From positions 28,414,042-28,474,041 of the forward strand of contig CM060734.1 in NCBI GenBank assembly GCA_030704615.1: DNA of 60,000 bases, in the 5' to 3' direction. Under the pieces are notes generated by a model. It saw only the letters and a program-made list of their open reading frames with translations, searched no databases and was not told the origin of the DNA. The position numbers and the translations under genes were made by a program. Origin of the DNA: Takakia lepidozioides. Taxonomy: Eukaryota; Streptophyta; Takakiopsida; Takakiales; Takakiaceae. Shown piece after piece: positions 20,900 through 31,661 of this stretch (position 1 is the first letter of the stretch; every line of letters starts with the position of its first letter).

Positions 20900-21856
20900 C
20901 ATAGCCAAGCTGATAATCCAGGTCAAGCAATTGAGATCCATTGCTTGCCCCAACACCTGACAACGTGATGCCTCAGAAAGAGATGGCACCGCCGTGGTAC
21001 CAGTGGTAAAACCCATCGCCCGCTCGTGCTCGTTAGCATTGGGCTCCACTAATTGCTGCAACTGGCTATCCCACAAGAGGCCAGGTCCACCATCCCGGAA
21101 AGCATGAGATCCTAGAAAATTGAGTAGTGTAGGCAATGCGGCTCGTGGGTGACCCACCTTATTGACCACTGCCAAAGGTGATCGGTCATTGTGTCTCACA
21201 CGCTGAGACTGTCTCCCTATGTCCCAAATGCTATCAACCGTCAGGTGTGGTGGCCGCTGCATCCCATCAAATGCACAATTGAGCAGTGCAGGTGGCATCA
21301 AGTTGGTCCACCATTGTTGTGGGCGATGAGCCCGTGACCCCACTGCAGCTGCGTCCAGCAACACTGCTAACCCAAGCCAAGACCGCATTTGATGCACACT
21401 GGCCATCACCTTGGCCCGAGAATCACCCATCAATGACACATTCTCCAAAATATATGCCGGAGAGTCTGTCTGCTGAAGCTGTAAATAGCGTAGGACCCTC
21501 AACATCTCCCAAAACAGGCGTGACCTTGAGTCTTGTAACCCATTGCCATGCCCGGCTGATGAATGCCTTTGGCAGGGCCAACCTGCCACTACCAAATGAA
21601 TAGGGTCAACTTGCTCCAAATCATGCGCCCCCAGCAAAGAGATGTCTGCTGGCAATGTTTGTTGGTATCCACGAACTGCAAACACTGGCAACAAATCAGG
21701 GTACTACTACACCAACTGAGCAACATGGTGCAATGAGATGCGTCGTGCAGTCTCATCCCTCTCCACATACAGGTAATGTCGAACTTGTACACCTGCTTGC
21801 AGCACTGTAGCCAATCCAGTGCTGATCCCGCCAAACAAGTCCAGAAGGCATATGCC
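20900..21856 (-). pseudogene. C5 cytosine-specific DNA methyltransferase domain, copy 2
   Basis: All core motifs are present: LLDLFGGISTG (motif I), YLYVERD (II), GWPCQR with the catalytic Cys codon at 21572-21574 (IV), ILENV (VI), SRAHRPQQWW (VIII), HERAMGF (IX region) and VLGQAMDLN (X, intact here but frameshifted in copy 1). Two adjacent stops occur near 21703-21708, between motifs II and IV; the frame then stays open through motif X. Substitutions at usually conserved spots (PCQR for PCQG, PQQWW for PRLWW) fit relaxed selection in this copy. Confidence 0.9.
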
Positions 21857-22059
21857 TTCATCCGGGCACTACCACACAAGAGGTGTGGTGTCCAATGGCG
21901 ACAACTGAGGTGGTCCTGGTGCAATCACCGCACTCTCCTCCTCTCCTGACGGTACGAAGGCCTCTGCCCAGACTTGTTGCACCCGTCTATCAGCAGCCTG
22001 CTGCAAATGCTTGCTCGTACCCCACAATGGAGTGTGAGCAACCATGGCAGCAACTCCGC

Positions 22060-23373
22060 CATACCATGCATGTCATCCTGCTCTGCTGGAGGTGGCACAT
22101 CCTTTGCATGGGCATTGCCCTCCAGCAACTCTCCAGGCCAACTAACTGCAGCTATGAAGGCTGCTAGTGTTGGCATCTTGCCCCGCTGGGCAGCAGTAAC
22201 ACCCCCAATGAATGTCACAGGGAGCTGTACTCGACAACCATCCCCTGACTGTCATCTAGGCCTGTAGGATGCTGACTCCTCCCAAAAATCCTGGGTGAAG
22301 CCCATGGGATATAACACTGCCCCACCAACGAGGACATTGTAAGAGACCGCATCTGTTACAATGGCCTTGGCTCGCATCACTGAGCCATCTATAGGATGAT
22401 CTGGCTGTAGTCTAATGGCCAACTCACGCCATGTCATGCCCCGAGCCTGCTCTGATCCTCCCAGAGATGTCTGTATCTGGAAAGGACAAAGCTCCATATC
22501 CGCCTCCATGAGGCCCAAACCTGCAATAGCAGCTCTGCCCAACATCAGTGGCTGAGCTCCCGAGTCCAAGAAGACCCGCAGTGGCCGGTACCACTTGCCT
22601 GCCGGTCCACTCAAAGAGAAAATGCCATCCTGGTTGTCTAACAAGACAACTCCAGGTGTCATCATGGCGCGCTCAAAGGCTGGCCTAGCTGGTAGCTCCG
22701 TCAACCTCGCAGCTGCAGCTTGCCATGGCGCAGCCGTGGTAGTCTTGACCCTCAAATCCAAGGATCCCTCTGCCACTACACCCTCCACTAACTCCGCAGA
22801 AGATGAAGTGACCTCCCCACTCTCGCACATTGTTGCTGCTAGTCTAAACACTGCAGCTGGTCTTACCCCCAGCGTCGCGATCATGGTTGCCGAGAACAAT
22901 GGGGCTTGACACACAGAGGTGGCTGCCCCCAACAACACACTGGCTGCACTAGCCTTGGTAGCAGGTGTCAGTGTTGCACGTGTAGCTCTTCCCAATTGCA
23001 CAATAACGGCCTCTGTATCTGTCGGGCGAGAACTAGGTGCCATGGATGTCGTCGACATTGTCTCCCCCAAGATGAATGATTGAGGCAACCTAGCCTGACG
23101 GCTTGCCTCCCCACGCTGTGGATCTAACTCCACCTCTGCACCTCGTGGCTCAGGAACTCATGCTGCTCCTCAAGTGATAGCTGCAGCAGACTCCACCTGC
23201 ACTAGTGGTAGTGCTGCCCCACACATAAATCCTATGCCTCCCATGTCTCCTCCGTCAAGATGACGCTGCTGAGGAGGAACAGGAGGTGGACCCTTAGGTA
23301 TTGGAGCTGGTACCACCTGAGCTGTGGCCATGGCAGCAAGCCTTTGCTCTAGTTGCTGAAGCCGGTTGGTCAT
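22060..23373 (-). pseudogene. Gag-Pol linker and retropepsin-like protease, copy 2
   Basis: It starts with the coiled-coil-like RLQQLEQRLAAMATAQ, then a Pro/Ala/Thr-rich linker, then the protease with DSGA in VFLDSGAQPLMLG. It shares its frame with Gag upstream. Stops occur near 23169 and 22249. A 1-bp deletion near 22055 moves the methyltransferase to the next frame; copy 1 has the extra base at this point, so the original joined frame is evident. Confidence 0.85.
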
Positions 23374-23379
23374 GCCTTG

Positions 23380-24822
23380 GTCAACGCCCTGACCTCCATG
23401 TCCTTGGCCATACTGTGCTTGCCCTCGTCTTACACCTTGTGCCTGACCACCTCATCCTCTCTGAGGTGCTCCACCTCGCCCTTGGCCACCATTGTTCCAT
23501 TGGAACTGGCCTCGCCGCAACTCAGGGTGCAAGTCATAACACTGGGCATCTCCATGCCCATACTTGCCACAATGCCCACACTGCAACTATGCAGGCTGTG
23601 TTTGTGCCGACTCTTTGCCACTCTCTGGGCAATCTTTCTTGACATGGGGTCCTCCACATGTCCAACATACCACCCCTGGTTGCTGTTGGCCTGCAAAAGA
23701 TGCTACTGGCCTCTGCACCTGAGGTCCCCTGTAAGCTCTATGGAATTTGGGTTGGGCAACCTTGCCCCCCTGACCACACTGTTGGGCAGTCTCTTGTGCC
23801 TGTTGGCTGGCAGCTGCGCCTCGTGCAGGCATGTCTTTGCCAAATCCAATGGTAATAACTCACTCCTCCACCATGTTGAGCTCAATCCGCTCAGCCAGCA
23901 GAAACACATCTGCTAATGTGGGTTGGGCCGCTTGTAACAGGGTTGCATCCCGCACCCTTCTCCTGAGCTCCTTGTCCAAAATTCCATACCAGAACTGGAT
24001 TGCCCGAGCTTCAGTAACCCCTTGGGTCACACTTATCAAGTGCCTCATACGAGTGTAGGCCTCTCGCAAGCTCTCACTGGATTTGCGCTGGAAGTCTTGC
24101 AAACTTCGCAGCTTCTCTATCCGTACGCCTTGGTAGTTTGTCCGCAACTCCTGGAAGAAATCCACCACCGGGTTGAATCTAGGCACATGTGTTGTAGTCG
24201 TGGCAGAAAGAGTAGTAGCACCTTTTGAACTGGTACCACCTGCAGAAATACCGACACTACTTGTTCCACTACTAATGCTGGCAGTGGGAGATATTGGTGC
24301 TGATGCAACTACTGGTCGCGTCGTGCCTCGAGTAATGGAGATGTAGTCAGGTGATCAATACATCCTCCACTCCTCAATCTCTGCTTCATGTCCTCGCCTG
24401 AACTCGTGGTAATCGTCCATAGGCGGGCCTTCCAAATGTTGGAACAATCCCTTCCACGCCATGAATGGGATGAACAGCTGTGGATTGCGCATCTGCTGCA
24501 AATCACACTAGCTGTCGAACTCCTGGATAAAGTCATCCAGCTTGATTGTGCCCACAGCTCCAGAGTACCTACGAGGCCCCTTGGTAGCTCCATACATCTC
24601 CTCCATGTCGTCCCACAACAATGGCGAAGGAAACTGCACACTTGTTGATGAAGCCTCCGAGTCTGTGTCAGACTCTGCACTAGTTGAGGGTGGAGGTGAA
24701 GATGGTCTGAACCGAATACCTCGCCTTGTGAACCCACTCTCACTGTTACTGCCTGTAGCCGTACTCCCCTCAGAACCCTTGGGTATCTCCGTGATGACAC
24801 TCACAACCCGCACCTCCCCCAT
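23380..24822 (-). pseudogene. gag: Gag of methyltransferase element, copy 2
   Basis: Begins with ATG at 24822 (GEVRVVSVITEIPKG follows). It contains the same MEEMYGATKGPRRYSG block and capsid domain (FNPVVDFFQELR to AERIELNMVEE). Two zinc knuckles follow: CWTCGGPHVKKDC (CX2CX3HX4C) and CGHCGKYGHGDAQC. All parts lie in the same frame. Stops replace a Trp codon at about 24508 and others near 24352, 23857, 23584 and 23447. Confidence 0.85.
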
Positions 24823-24829
24823 GTGACAC

Positions 24830-25340
24830 TATAAGGCTCTAGTACTAATTCTAATAGTGACACGGGTGGGCACCTGTTGCAATTTAATGATCATATCCCA
24901 GTGGCTCAGGGCACCTGCACCTGCATCCACCGCAAGAACTCCTATGGTTGGCTGGTTATCAACCCAGTCTCACCATAGAAGAAACACTGGTGGTCTTGCT
25001 AGTCATCACTCCAGCCTCACCACCGACAGCATACTCTAGGATTGATCGGTGATCAAATCCGGCCTAATCCCTATGAAAGCAAGCGCCCACACAAAACCAA
25101 CATGGCGCATAGTCAAGCATACAAATGTTGGGGGGGATCCAAACACAAGAAATCAAAACATCGACACCCCCACACCAAAATCCATCTGCAGTGCTGATCC
25201 TGCAGAATATCCCAGCCCAAAAACCCCGGACTGACTGGCCTCCACCAAGAGAGGCTTTGGCAACTACAAGTACAAAGTAATGAAAATAGTAAAGAGAGGG
25301 AGGGGAAGAATAGAGGCCCGACCAAGCAAGATCTAATCAT
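24830..25340 (-). other. Leader of element copy 2
   Basis: Alignable by eye with 7500-8097 of copy 1, including the GGATTTGATCACCG and GCGGTGGATGCAGG phrases. It contains no coding region. Confidence 0.6.
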
Positions 25341-25343
25341 GAT

Positions 25344-25860
25344 CTATGCTATCAACTGCCAGACTTCTCTCAAAGTGCCTCGCTCTGCATGATGGTAAGG
25401 TGTAGGAGGTATATCTATGTCCATAAACCTGTTACTAACCTTATCCCAAGCTACAGTAGCTTGCTCTAACCAACCCTCCTCCTCTCTCTGCCAGGTAGAG
25501 ACAAAGCAATACTCCCCTATCTCCCGCTCACTGAACACTAAAGAAAATAAAGGTAGGGTCTGACAGTCTCTCAACTCAAAAGCTTTGAGACGGTTGCGGG
25601 TGTCCTCGTTGCGAATGACTGCATCTCCTTCAAGCAGAACAAACTTATCATTGCTAATGAACCCCCGCTCCTGGTTGCCTTGTGTAGAGCGTGTCCAGCT
25701 GCAACCATGTCTGATTGCAAAAACTTGTGTAGTTCCTGCTCCTCTGCTCCAGTACACCACGACCTTGTGGCTGAACACCTTGGTCCCCGGGGCTGTCTTT
25801 GGCCCTGTCGGTGTCTAACTGCTGGGCAGATCACACACAGCAGATTGATGCTTGTGTGAA
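25344..25860 (-). pseudogene. Unrecognised reading frame at the 5' edge of copy 2
   Basis: A 144-codon open stretch lies at 25344-25778, with a possible continuation upstream that is stopped near 25820. The product is hydrophilic and rich in Arg, Glu and Trp (YWSRGAGTTQVFAIRHGCSW; WQREEEGWLEQATVAWDKV). I do not recognise a family. It could be part of the element leader, a captured host exon, or flanking host DNA where the element is truncated. No counterpart is seen in the leader of copy 1. Confidence 0.35.
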
Positions 25861-25908
25861 GGGATATCTAGAAAACTGTAAAGTCCGATCAAATTGTTAT
25901 ATCAAGAT

Positions 25909-26365
25909 AAGTCCCACTTCTGGAGTGAGCCCCTCACAAATGTAGTGTCTGTTCCCTCTTTTTCTGTCCAAACTGGACACCAGGTCTATGGCCACAAGGC
26001 TTACGGCAAACAACTGTACATTCTCTCTCTGTTTATATCAAGGTAAGTCCCACCACTACTGGACCTCACAAAGATAGTGCATGTTCCCTCATGTTCCACC
26101 CAAACTGGGCTACAATGCTACGGCAAACACATTTTATGATTACATTCTCTCTTTCTCTCACTTCATTGATGTAATTTGGAATGTGTTCTTGTTGTTCTAT
26201 TTGCTGAGGGCTTGGGATGTTGTAAGGTTTCTCCATCTCTCTTTCTATCTCTTGGAGCCCCTCTTGAAGATAGCATCTGTTCCCTCTTGTTCCACCCAAA
26301 TTGGGCACAAGGTAGGGCCACAAGACAATAGTAAACAACATCTTCTGAGTACAGTCTCTTTTGGA
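25909..26365. repeat. Three diverged tandem-like units of roughly 110-130 bp
   Basis: The phrase (G/A)TAAGTCCCAC...TGTTCCCTC...(T/C)CCAAACTGG...GGCAAACAAC...ATTCTCTCT recurs at about 25909-26030 and 26040-26150. A partial form (TGTTCCCTCTTGTTCCACCCAAATTGGGCAC... in part) occurs at about 26276-26360. No protein is supported here. The spacing is irregular, so this may be a decayed local duplication in an intron of the SLC44 gene to its right. Confidence 0.5.
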
Positions 26366-26840
26366 GCCACTACAGGTTGATCGGAGCAAAGGGAACCCCA
26401 CCCTTATTAAATATTGTGGGAAGATTGACAACTCTTCCACTACGAGGCAATATGTTATCATCTACATTCACTGTATCCTCTCCTTAACATCACATTGGCT
26501 GCCAGCAAGGGCTTTTTCCCACAACCCAAAGATCAAGCAAGGAGGACTACTGACTTGTTGGCTAAAAAGGGTAAGATACCTTGAGCAACATGATCTATGT
26601 ACAGAGATAATCCCACCTTTTCATCCACCAGCAGATGTCATCCTCACAAAGCAAAGCAGACAACATGCTCATATTTTCAGGTGTTCGTCTAGACCGTCCA
26701 TGTAGTCAAATCAGTTGAAGATTGGGATACAGCTCACACCTTTGTCAATATGACATCACAAAAAGATTTCAACCAAATCATAGATCAGAATACGTTCACG
26801 TGATTTTGGCAGATAAAAAAGGTGATAGATGGAATCATAC

Positions 26841-27915
26841 CGCAAGGATCGTTTGGTGGTCCCGACAGTGGAAGATTCTGCCTGTGCAAAGTACCATTGA
26901 GCAATGGTACCACTGATAGTGAACACTTGGACCTGTGTCATGATCACGGCTGATCAGAGGACAACAAATCCTGAAAGAGTGAGATATGTGGGAAACCATG
27001 CTGTTGTCTTCCAGACACAACATGGGTGTTCAGTGCCCCTCCCACAGTGATACTCTGGGTGGTCAATGATTTCTGGGTTCGGAATTACAGTCCCATTAGT
27101 ATACGCATAAAACATAAAGGTGACCACAGGGATGCAGAAAAGAAAGATCTCAAACTAAAGTCAGGCGTAAGATGAACACAAGTGCCAAGTTTTGGTTGAG
27201 TGCCTCCGAGGCAGTCTTCACAACTCGAATAGTCAGTTCAACACGCTGCCAGTTGGAATAGATGACGTAGATCATCAGCCCGCACATTAGGAGAATAATT
27301 ATAAACAGAAACATTTGTGCTGATGGATCAAAAGTTTGCCGACACTCTCTGTCTCTCTGGCAAAGGACGAACCAGGTGATATTCAAGGCAATGGGAAGAA
27401 GTACAAAGAAAGGAAGGCTAGCATACACCAGCTCTTTTGTATAAGTCCGAAGAACCCATAGCATCCCCAAGGCAAGTGGTGCACTAAAGATTAGTGTAGT
27501 CAGGGCTGTAATCAGAGTTGGTTTATTAGAGTTGGACTTAATACTGACAAGTGCTCCCACAGAGAAAGATGACTTGTTTCCTTTCAGTATCCTGCCCATA
27601 TGCAAACGTAGATTTTCGGTTTCCACATGATCCAGGATGGAACATCCATGTCTACGGTCATAGTGTGCTGATTCAACCCATTGGTAATCAGGATTGGAGT
27701 TGGTTGTCCCATATATCCCAAAACCAAAAGTCACTAGCACAAGCAGCAGGAAGATCATGGAAAAAGTACTGTCTTGATAAGGCCTCAATCCCATATTATA
27801 GCCAAACACTGCCGATCCATCTTGAGAAGAAGGGACAGAGACAACTGCTTCATGCTGTGTATGAAAATCGCTCCCATTTGAGCTTCCTGATTTGTGCAGT
27901 AAAGGCTGCTCAATC
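26841..27915 (-). pseudogene. Choline-transporter-like (SLC44/CTL) exon, probably disrupted
   Basis: Multi-span membrane protein segment. A cytosolic N-region (EQPLLHKSGSS) is followed by a first membrane helix (FSMIFLLLVLVTFGFGIYG) and an extracellular loop. Two more helices include LITALTTLIFSAPLALGMLW and a COOH-side MFLFIIILLMCGLMIYVIYS. The SLC44 hallmarks AYTNG and VQVFTISGTIAQWYFA follow. The exon appears bounded by an acceptor (CAG at 27916-27918, minus strand) and a GTATGA donor after 26841. It is disrupted twice: a frameshift near 27150 and a TGA at 26954-26956 where the family normally has Trp (VVLWS-like). Further exons to the left were not found; a retrotransposon lies there. Family function: choline/lipid-related transport in plasma or trans-Golgi membranes. 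Confidence 0.7.
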
Positions 27916-29411
27916 CTGAGTTGTCGTCATGTACAGATGGTGCCCCTTTAGCCCCCATCCTAGGCGAATCGTCTGCAATAACACTGCAAGTTACACCACT
28001 GAGTACACTGCTTCAAAAGGAAAAGCAACAGCTTTGACCTAGCAATCCAAATGTTCATGCAAGATTGAGAACCTTACACGAGCTCCAGTTCTCCCTCCAA
28101 TTCAGTCCACCCCCCTTTAATTTAGTGTCTTCGCAAGCGTGCACAATAACGTCAAAGTTGTCAGCCTTGCTAGTCTCTTGTTGGCCTTCACAGCTGAGAT
28201 CACATGCCCAATGGGAATTCAGCATTGTCATAGTGCATACGTACTTTTGGCAAATCAACTGATCAAAACCTAACCCTAAATTGAAGATTTGGATCCAGTG
28301 CATTCACACTTGTAGGGGTAATACTTTCAATACAAGTGGCTGAAAGCTTTACTTCATGAAAGCGGTGAACTGGTTGAGAGTACATATCCACATATCGCTG
28401 TCACAAAACCCCAGAGTCAGGTTTGGGTGTCAGAAAAGCTTTAGATTTACAAGGGGCGTAGGTGTTTTGCACAACACTTCGGCCCATTAGTACCTTAGTC
28501 ACCAATGCGACATTGAATCCAAACAGGATGTCCCCTGACGAGCAAAGATCTGAGAGCTAGCAAAACATGATGTTAAGGTCTATGACTTGCAGCTGTCAAA
28601 CTTCTAGAGCTGCAAAATTTTATACCAAGTCTAAGCTCTGTTTGTGGAGCATAGCTGTGGGGTACCTCCTTAAGGCCTGGCAGCAATGTCAACTAATGTG
28701 TCCTACTTGAACTTAAGCCAGTGAAGTTATCCGAGGTCAAAGACACATTAGAGTATCTAGGCTCCTCTCAAGACAACACTTGAAATTTCATTGGAGCGAC
28801 AGCGCTGATCCGTGTGATAGATTTTATGAAGTGTAGATTCAAGAATCAAGGAGTGAGTATTCAAGAAACAAGGAGTGAGTGTGAGTACACGCAGTGTGGC
28901 TCATTCGCTCCTTGAGAACCAAGTACTGACGAAGATGCTACCGTATTCATCCGGTCATCCCCAAAAAACTTTCTAACTCAAAAGGACTCGTGACTGTAGT
29001 TGACATCTGTTGATCGCATGGGTATTTTACAGGGATCGAGAGGAAGGTTGTTTCATGCTCATCTGAAAACTTTTTCCAACAATTGAAACGACACCCACTA
29101 AACCAGAGGCCAAACCCTTTCCTTCCATAATGTACAGATCACATAGCCTTCTTTGTTTCACTAGCAAATGTAATGGGGGAGAGAAAATTCCACTCCACCC
29201 CCTACCTTCCATCGCACAAATTAGCATGCCATCGGTTGTTCATACATAAAAATAGTGGACGACGGTCATCCCCGGAAATCGCACATAGCAACAAAAGGAA
29301 AAAATTGAAGACTTTTAGAAAGAATCCTTGACGCGGGGTACCAATACGATAAAAGCTAGGCATCCCTCACTGATTGGCACACATTATGTACGATTATCCT
29401 TGATAGATCAC
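27916..29411. other. Unassigned intergenic or intronic DNA
   Basis: No convincing coding region. The right-hand part could be an upstream intron of the SLC44 locus. A short direct repeat (ATTCAAGAA.CAAGGAGTGAGT) occurs twice near 28838-28880. Nothing else is recognised. Confidence 0.4.
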
Positions 29412-29573
29412 AAAGAAGTATGACGCCTTCCAAAGGGAGCGTAACTTATGGTGTCTCTTCACCACAAGGGCTACTGCCTTCCAGCTGAAAGGTGGACACC
29501 TTCATGACACACCAGACCGTGGTTTGTACCCACAACCACATCCAACGTGGTATGTGCCCATTACCATTGGTGG
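29412..29573 (-). repeat. tRNA-derived SINE, copy 2 (minus strand, diverged)
   Basis: The reverse complement matches the SINE body from the family-specific tail (GGCGTCATACTTC) to the GGGCACATACCACGTTGGATGTGG segment. The B-box equivalent has decayed (GGTACAAACC) and the A-box region near 29573-29590 is rearranged. It is a clearly older copy than 42901-43080. Confidence 0.75.
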
Positions 29574-30300
29574 TTCTCAACACATGCTGATAGATCACAC
29601 ATGATAGTAGATAGTCATCGGATCCATCCGTCAGAAGACATTGCAAACTTCCTCTGCGATGATGCATGTAGAAATTCTAAATGGATAAGATTCCAATCTC
29701 TCATCCTCTAGTATCCCCCTAAAGCCCCGCCTTTGATATCACCAAAACATGAATGTCCACGGATCACAGAGATGTACCTGGTCAAGATAGAAGGTATGTC
29801 AGATTCACTTGACCACGCACACTTGACGCGGCTCACACCGCATTTCCCGCCATAGCCCCTCCAAATTGTCGAGGAAACATTACATTGTGCATTCATGAGA
29901 GAGGCATCCACGCACGTAGATTCTAGAGGGAAACCTTCCACCCAAAAGCCCTCTCGTTAGGGCTCGCACGAGGTGGTCCTAGGCTCAAATTCCGGATGTG
30001 GCATTGTCTGCTTCTCCGCCCTCTTCAAGTCTGACTTCACCACGATGCTTGTGGCAATGTGGGTCGTAATAGTTATGTGGCCTCGAACTATCTATCCGAG
30101 TCTTGGTTGGGCAGAGGAGTCTGGGATTCATAAGCAAGTAGATTTGAGCCGAGGACCTATTGTATTGGGAAACAGTGTTCTGTAACCCATCAGTCAGCTC
30201 TGACTTTCATGCAGTGAGAGCGAGGTAGAGACTAGAGACCACTGTTGGGTGGTTATTTATATTTTTTGCGAACAGGCGGTTGCGGTTACATTGGAACTCA
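29574..30300. other. Unassigned intergenic DNA
   Basis: Short open stretches exist on both strands but none has recognisable domains or codon-level support. It lies between two SINE copies in opposite orientation. Confidence 0.4.
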
Positions 30301-30402
30301 AGACAACCAGCATGTAGCCCAGTGGTAATGGGCACATACCACGTTGGATGTGGTTGTGGGTTCAAACCACCATCTAGTGTGTCATGAAGGTGTCCACCTT
30401 CT
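30301..30402 (+). repeat. tRNA-derived SINE, copy 3, 3' truncated
   Basis: Starts with the same AGACAACCAGCATGTAGCC as the full copy at 42901. It has an intact A box (TAGCCCAGTGG) and B box (GGTTCAAACCA), and is cut after GGTGTCCACCTTC. It is followed by unrelated A- and T-rich sequence. Confidence 0.85.
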
Positions 30403-31661
30403 TGTTATAAGAGGTAAAAAATAAAAAAAGGTTGGACTAAATTTTTATTAAAAAAAAAAAAAAAAAAACTCAATATTGAAAGAACCTTGTAGGCCGGTTA
30501 CTTCAATTTATTGACTTTCTAATAACCTGCCAGTTGCGATTAAGAGTGACATGTTTTTTGGCCGGGTACCCATAAATCCGGTTATCATTTTTGCTATAAC
30601 TGAGGGTTATACAACCGGTTATGTATATTTTATTTATTTGGTTAAAAAGGAATATGAAATTATAGCTGAAACTTCTATCAATCATAAATATATTTTCAAG
30701 CGTGCATCAGTAGAGCTGGCCTGCAGATATATTTTTAGATATATGACACATGCATTTGGAATTAATCCCTGGCAAGCTCATTCATGAATTTAGCCCATGA
30801 CTCACACCTCATAACCGCCACTCATAACCTTAGATTATTAGACCCAATATATATATTCATAACCGTCCACTTAAAAAACACCCAATCGGTTGTCTATATC
30901 AATTTTTAAAATTTTGACCTCCGCCGGTTACTATTGGGACTGTTGTTTGTATGCCTACACTCTGCCTGTTCCTAACGGGAGTGGTTATTTCAATTTTTCA
31001 TCTCCGGCGGTTATATATATATAACCGGATAGATAATCAACTGTTATTAGAGACAAGAATAAATAATCGCCCAACATTGGTAGAGACTAGTGTAGTGCAA
31101 AGAGAAGAGGAGATTATTTGTAGGGTAAGTGCCTCACGCAAGGGCTGTCACACGTTTAAGCCACTGGAACGAGGGCGGAGCATGTGTGACGGCCCGCGCG
31201 TGGGGCCTTACCCTGCGTAACGCCCTTTGCTATGTCGCTCTTTGTATTTTGACCAGGGCTCCCAAGTGTGATCGAGTGAATTGCGATGCATTTCACATCA
31301 AGGCCTTTTTGGAATTCCCTAGCTAGGCATTCCCCCTCACGTAAACGTTGCTTGAAAAAAATCCAGGCACGTGTCCCTTCTTTTAGGCTCCCCCCCCCCT
31401 CGGCATCTTCTTTGCAGCTACTTAGTCAAACCCCCCCCCCCTCCTTTGGTTCGTCTGATCGCTGGAAAGACGTGAAAATGCCCCCCCCCCCTGCATCTTC
31501 TTTGCTTCCAGTTCCTTTGGTTCGTCTGATCTCGGAAAGATGCTGGAAAGACGCGAAAATGGGGAATGGTGGCAAGAGTGACCTTACAGGATGGAACGCC
31601 ACTCCGCAAATTTCGGTTACGTTCCATCGCATTGCATAATGTAACTGCTCCCGGGCCGTTA
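30403..31661. other. Upstream region of the pantothenate kinase gene: AT-rich CCGGTTAT-motif stretch and C-run duplication
   Basis: An A20-like run lies at about 30449-30468. From 30480 to 31035 the motif CCGGTTA(T/C) or its complement (ATAACCG) recurs about ten times. At about 31388-31478 and 31479-31560 two copies of a unit of roughly 85 bp each begin with a run of nine or more C and carry CATCTTCTTTGC and CTTTGGTTCGTCTGATC. No gene is supported. Confidence 0.55.

Larger units (their letters stand above)
16705..25340 (-). mobile_element. Ty3/gypsy methyltransferase-PHD retrotransposon, copy 2 (minus strand)
   Basis: Reading right to left: leader (24830-25340), Gag, protease, C5 methyltransferase, RT, RNase H, integrase, PHD finger, polypurine tract, B-A-B repeats. 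It is clearly the same family as 4684-15886 but diverged, and it keeps the RNase H that the plus copy lost. Its reading frame is unbroken by indels except for one 1-bp deletion in the protease-methyltransferase linker, but carries about a dozen nonsense codons. The right boundary is unclear: repeat A1 and the minisatellite are not seen, so the 5' end is probably truncated somewhere near 25340-25860. Confidence 0.9.

Noticed and set aside
26066-26461. 131-codon minus-strand open frame
   Set aside because: It lies across the diverged repeat units at 25909-26365 and has no recognisable domain or continuity with the SLC44 exon.
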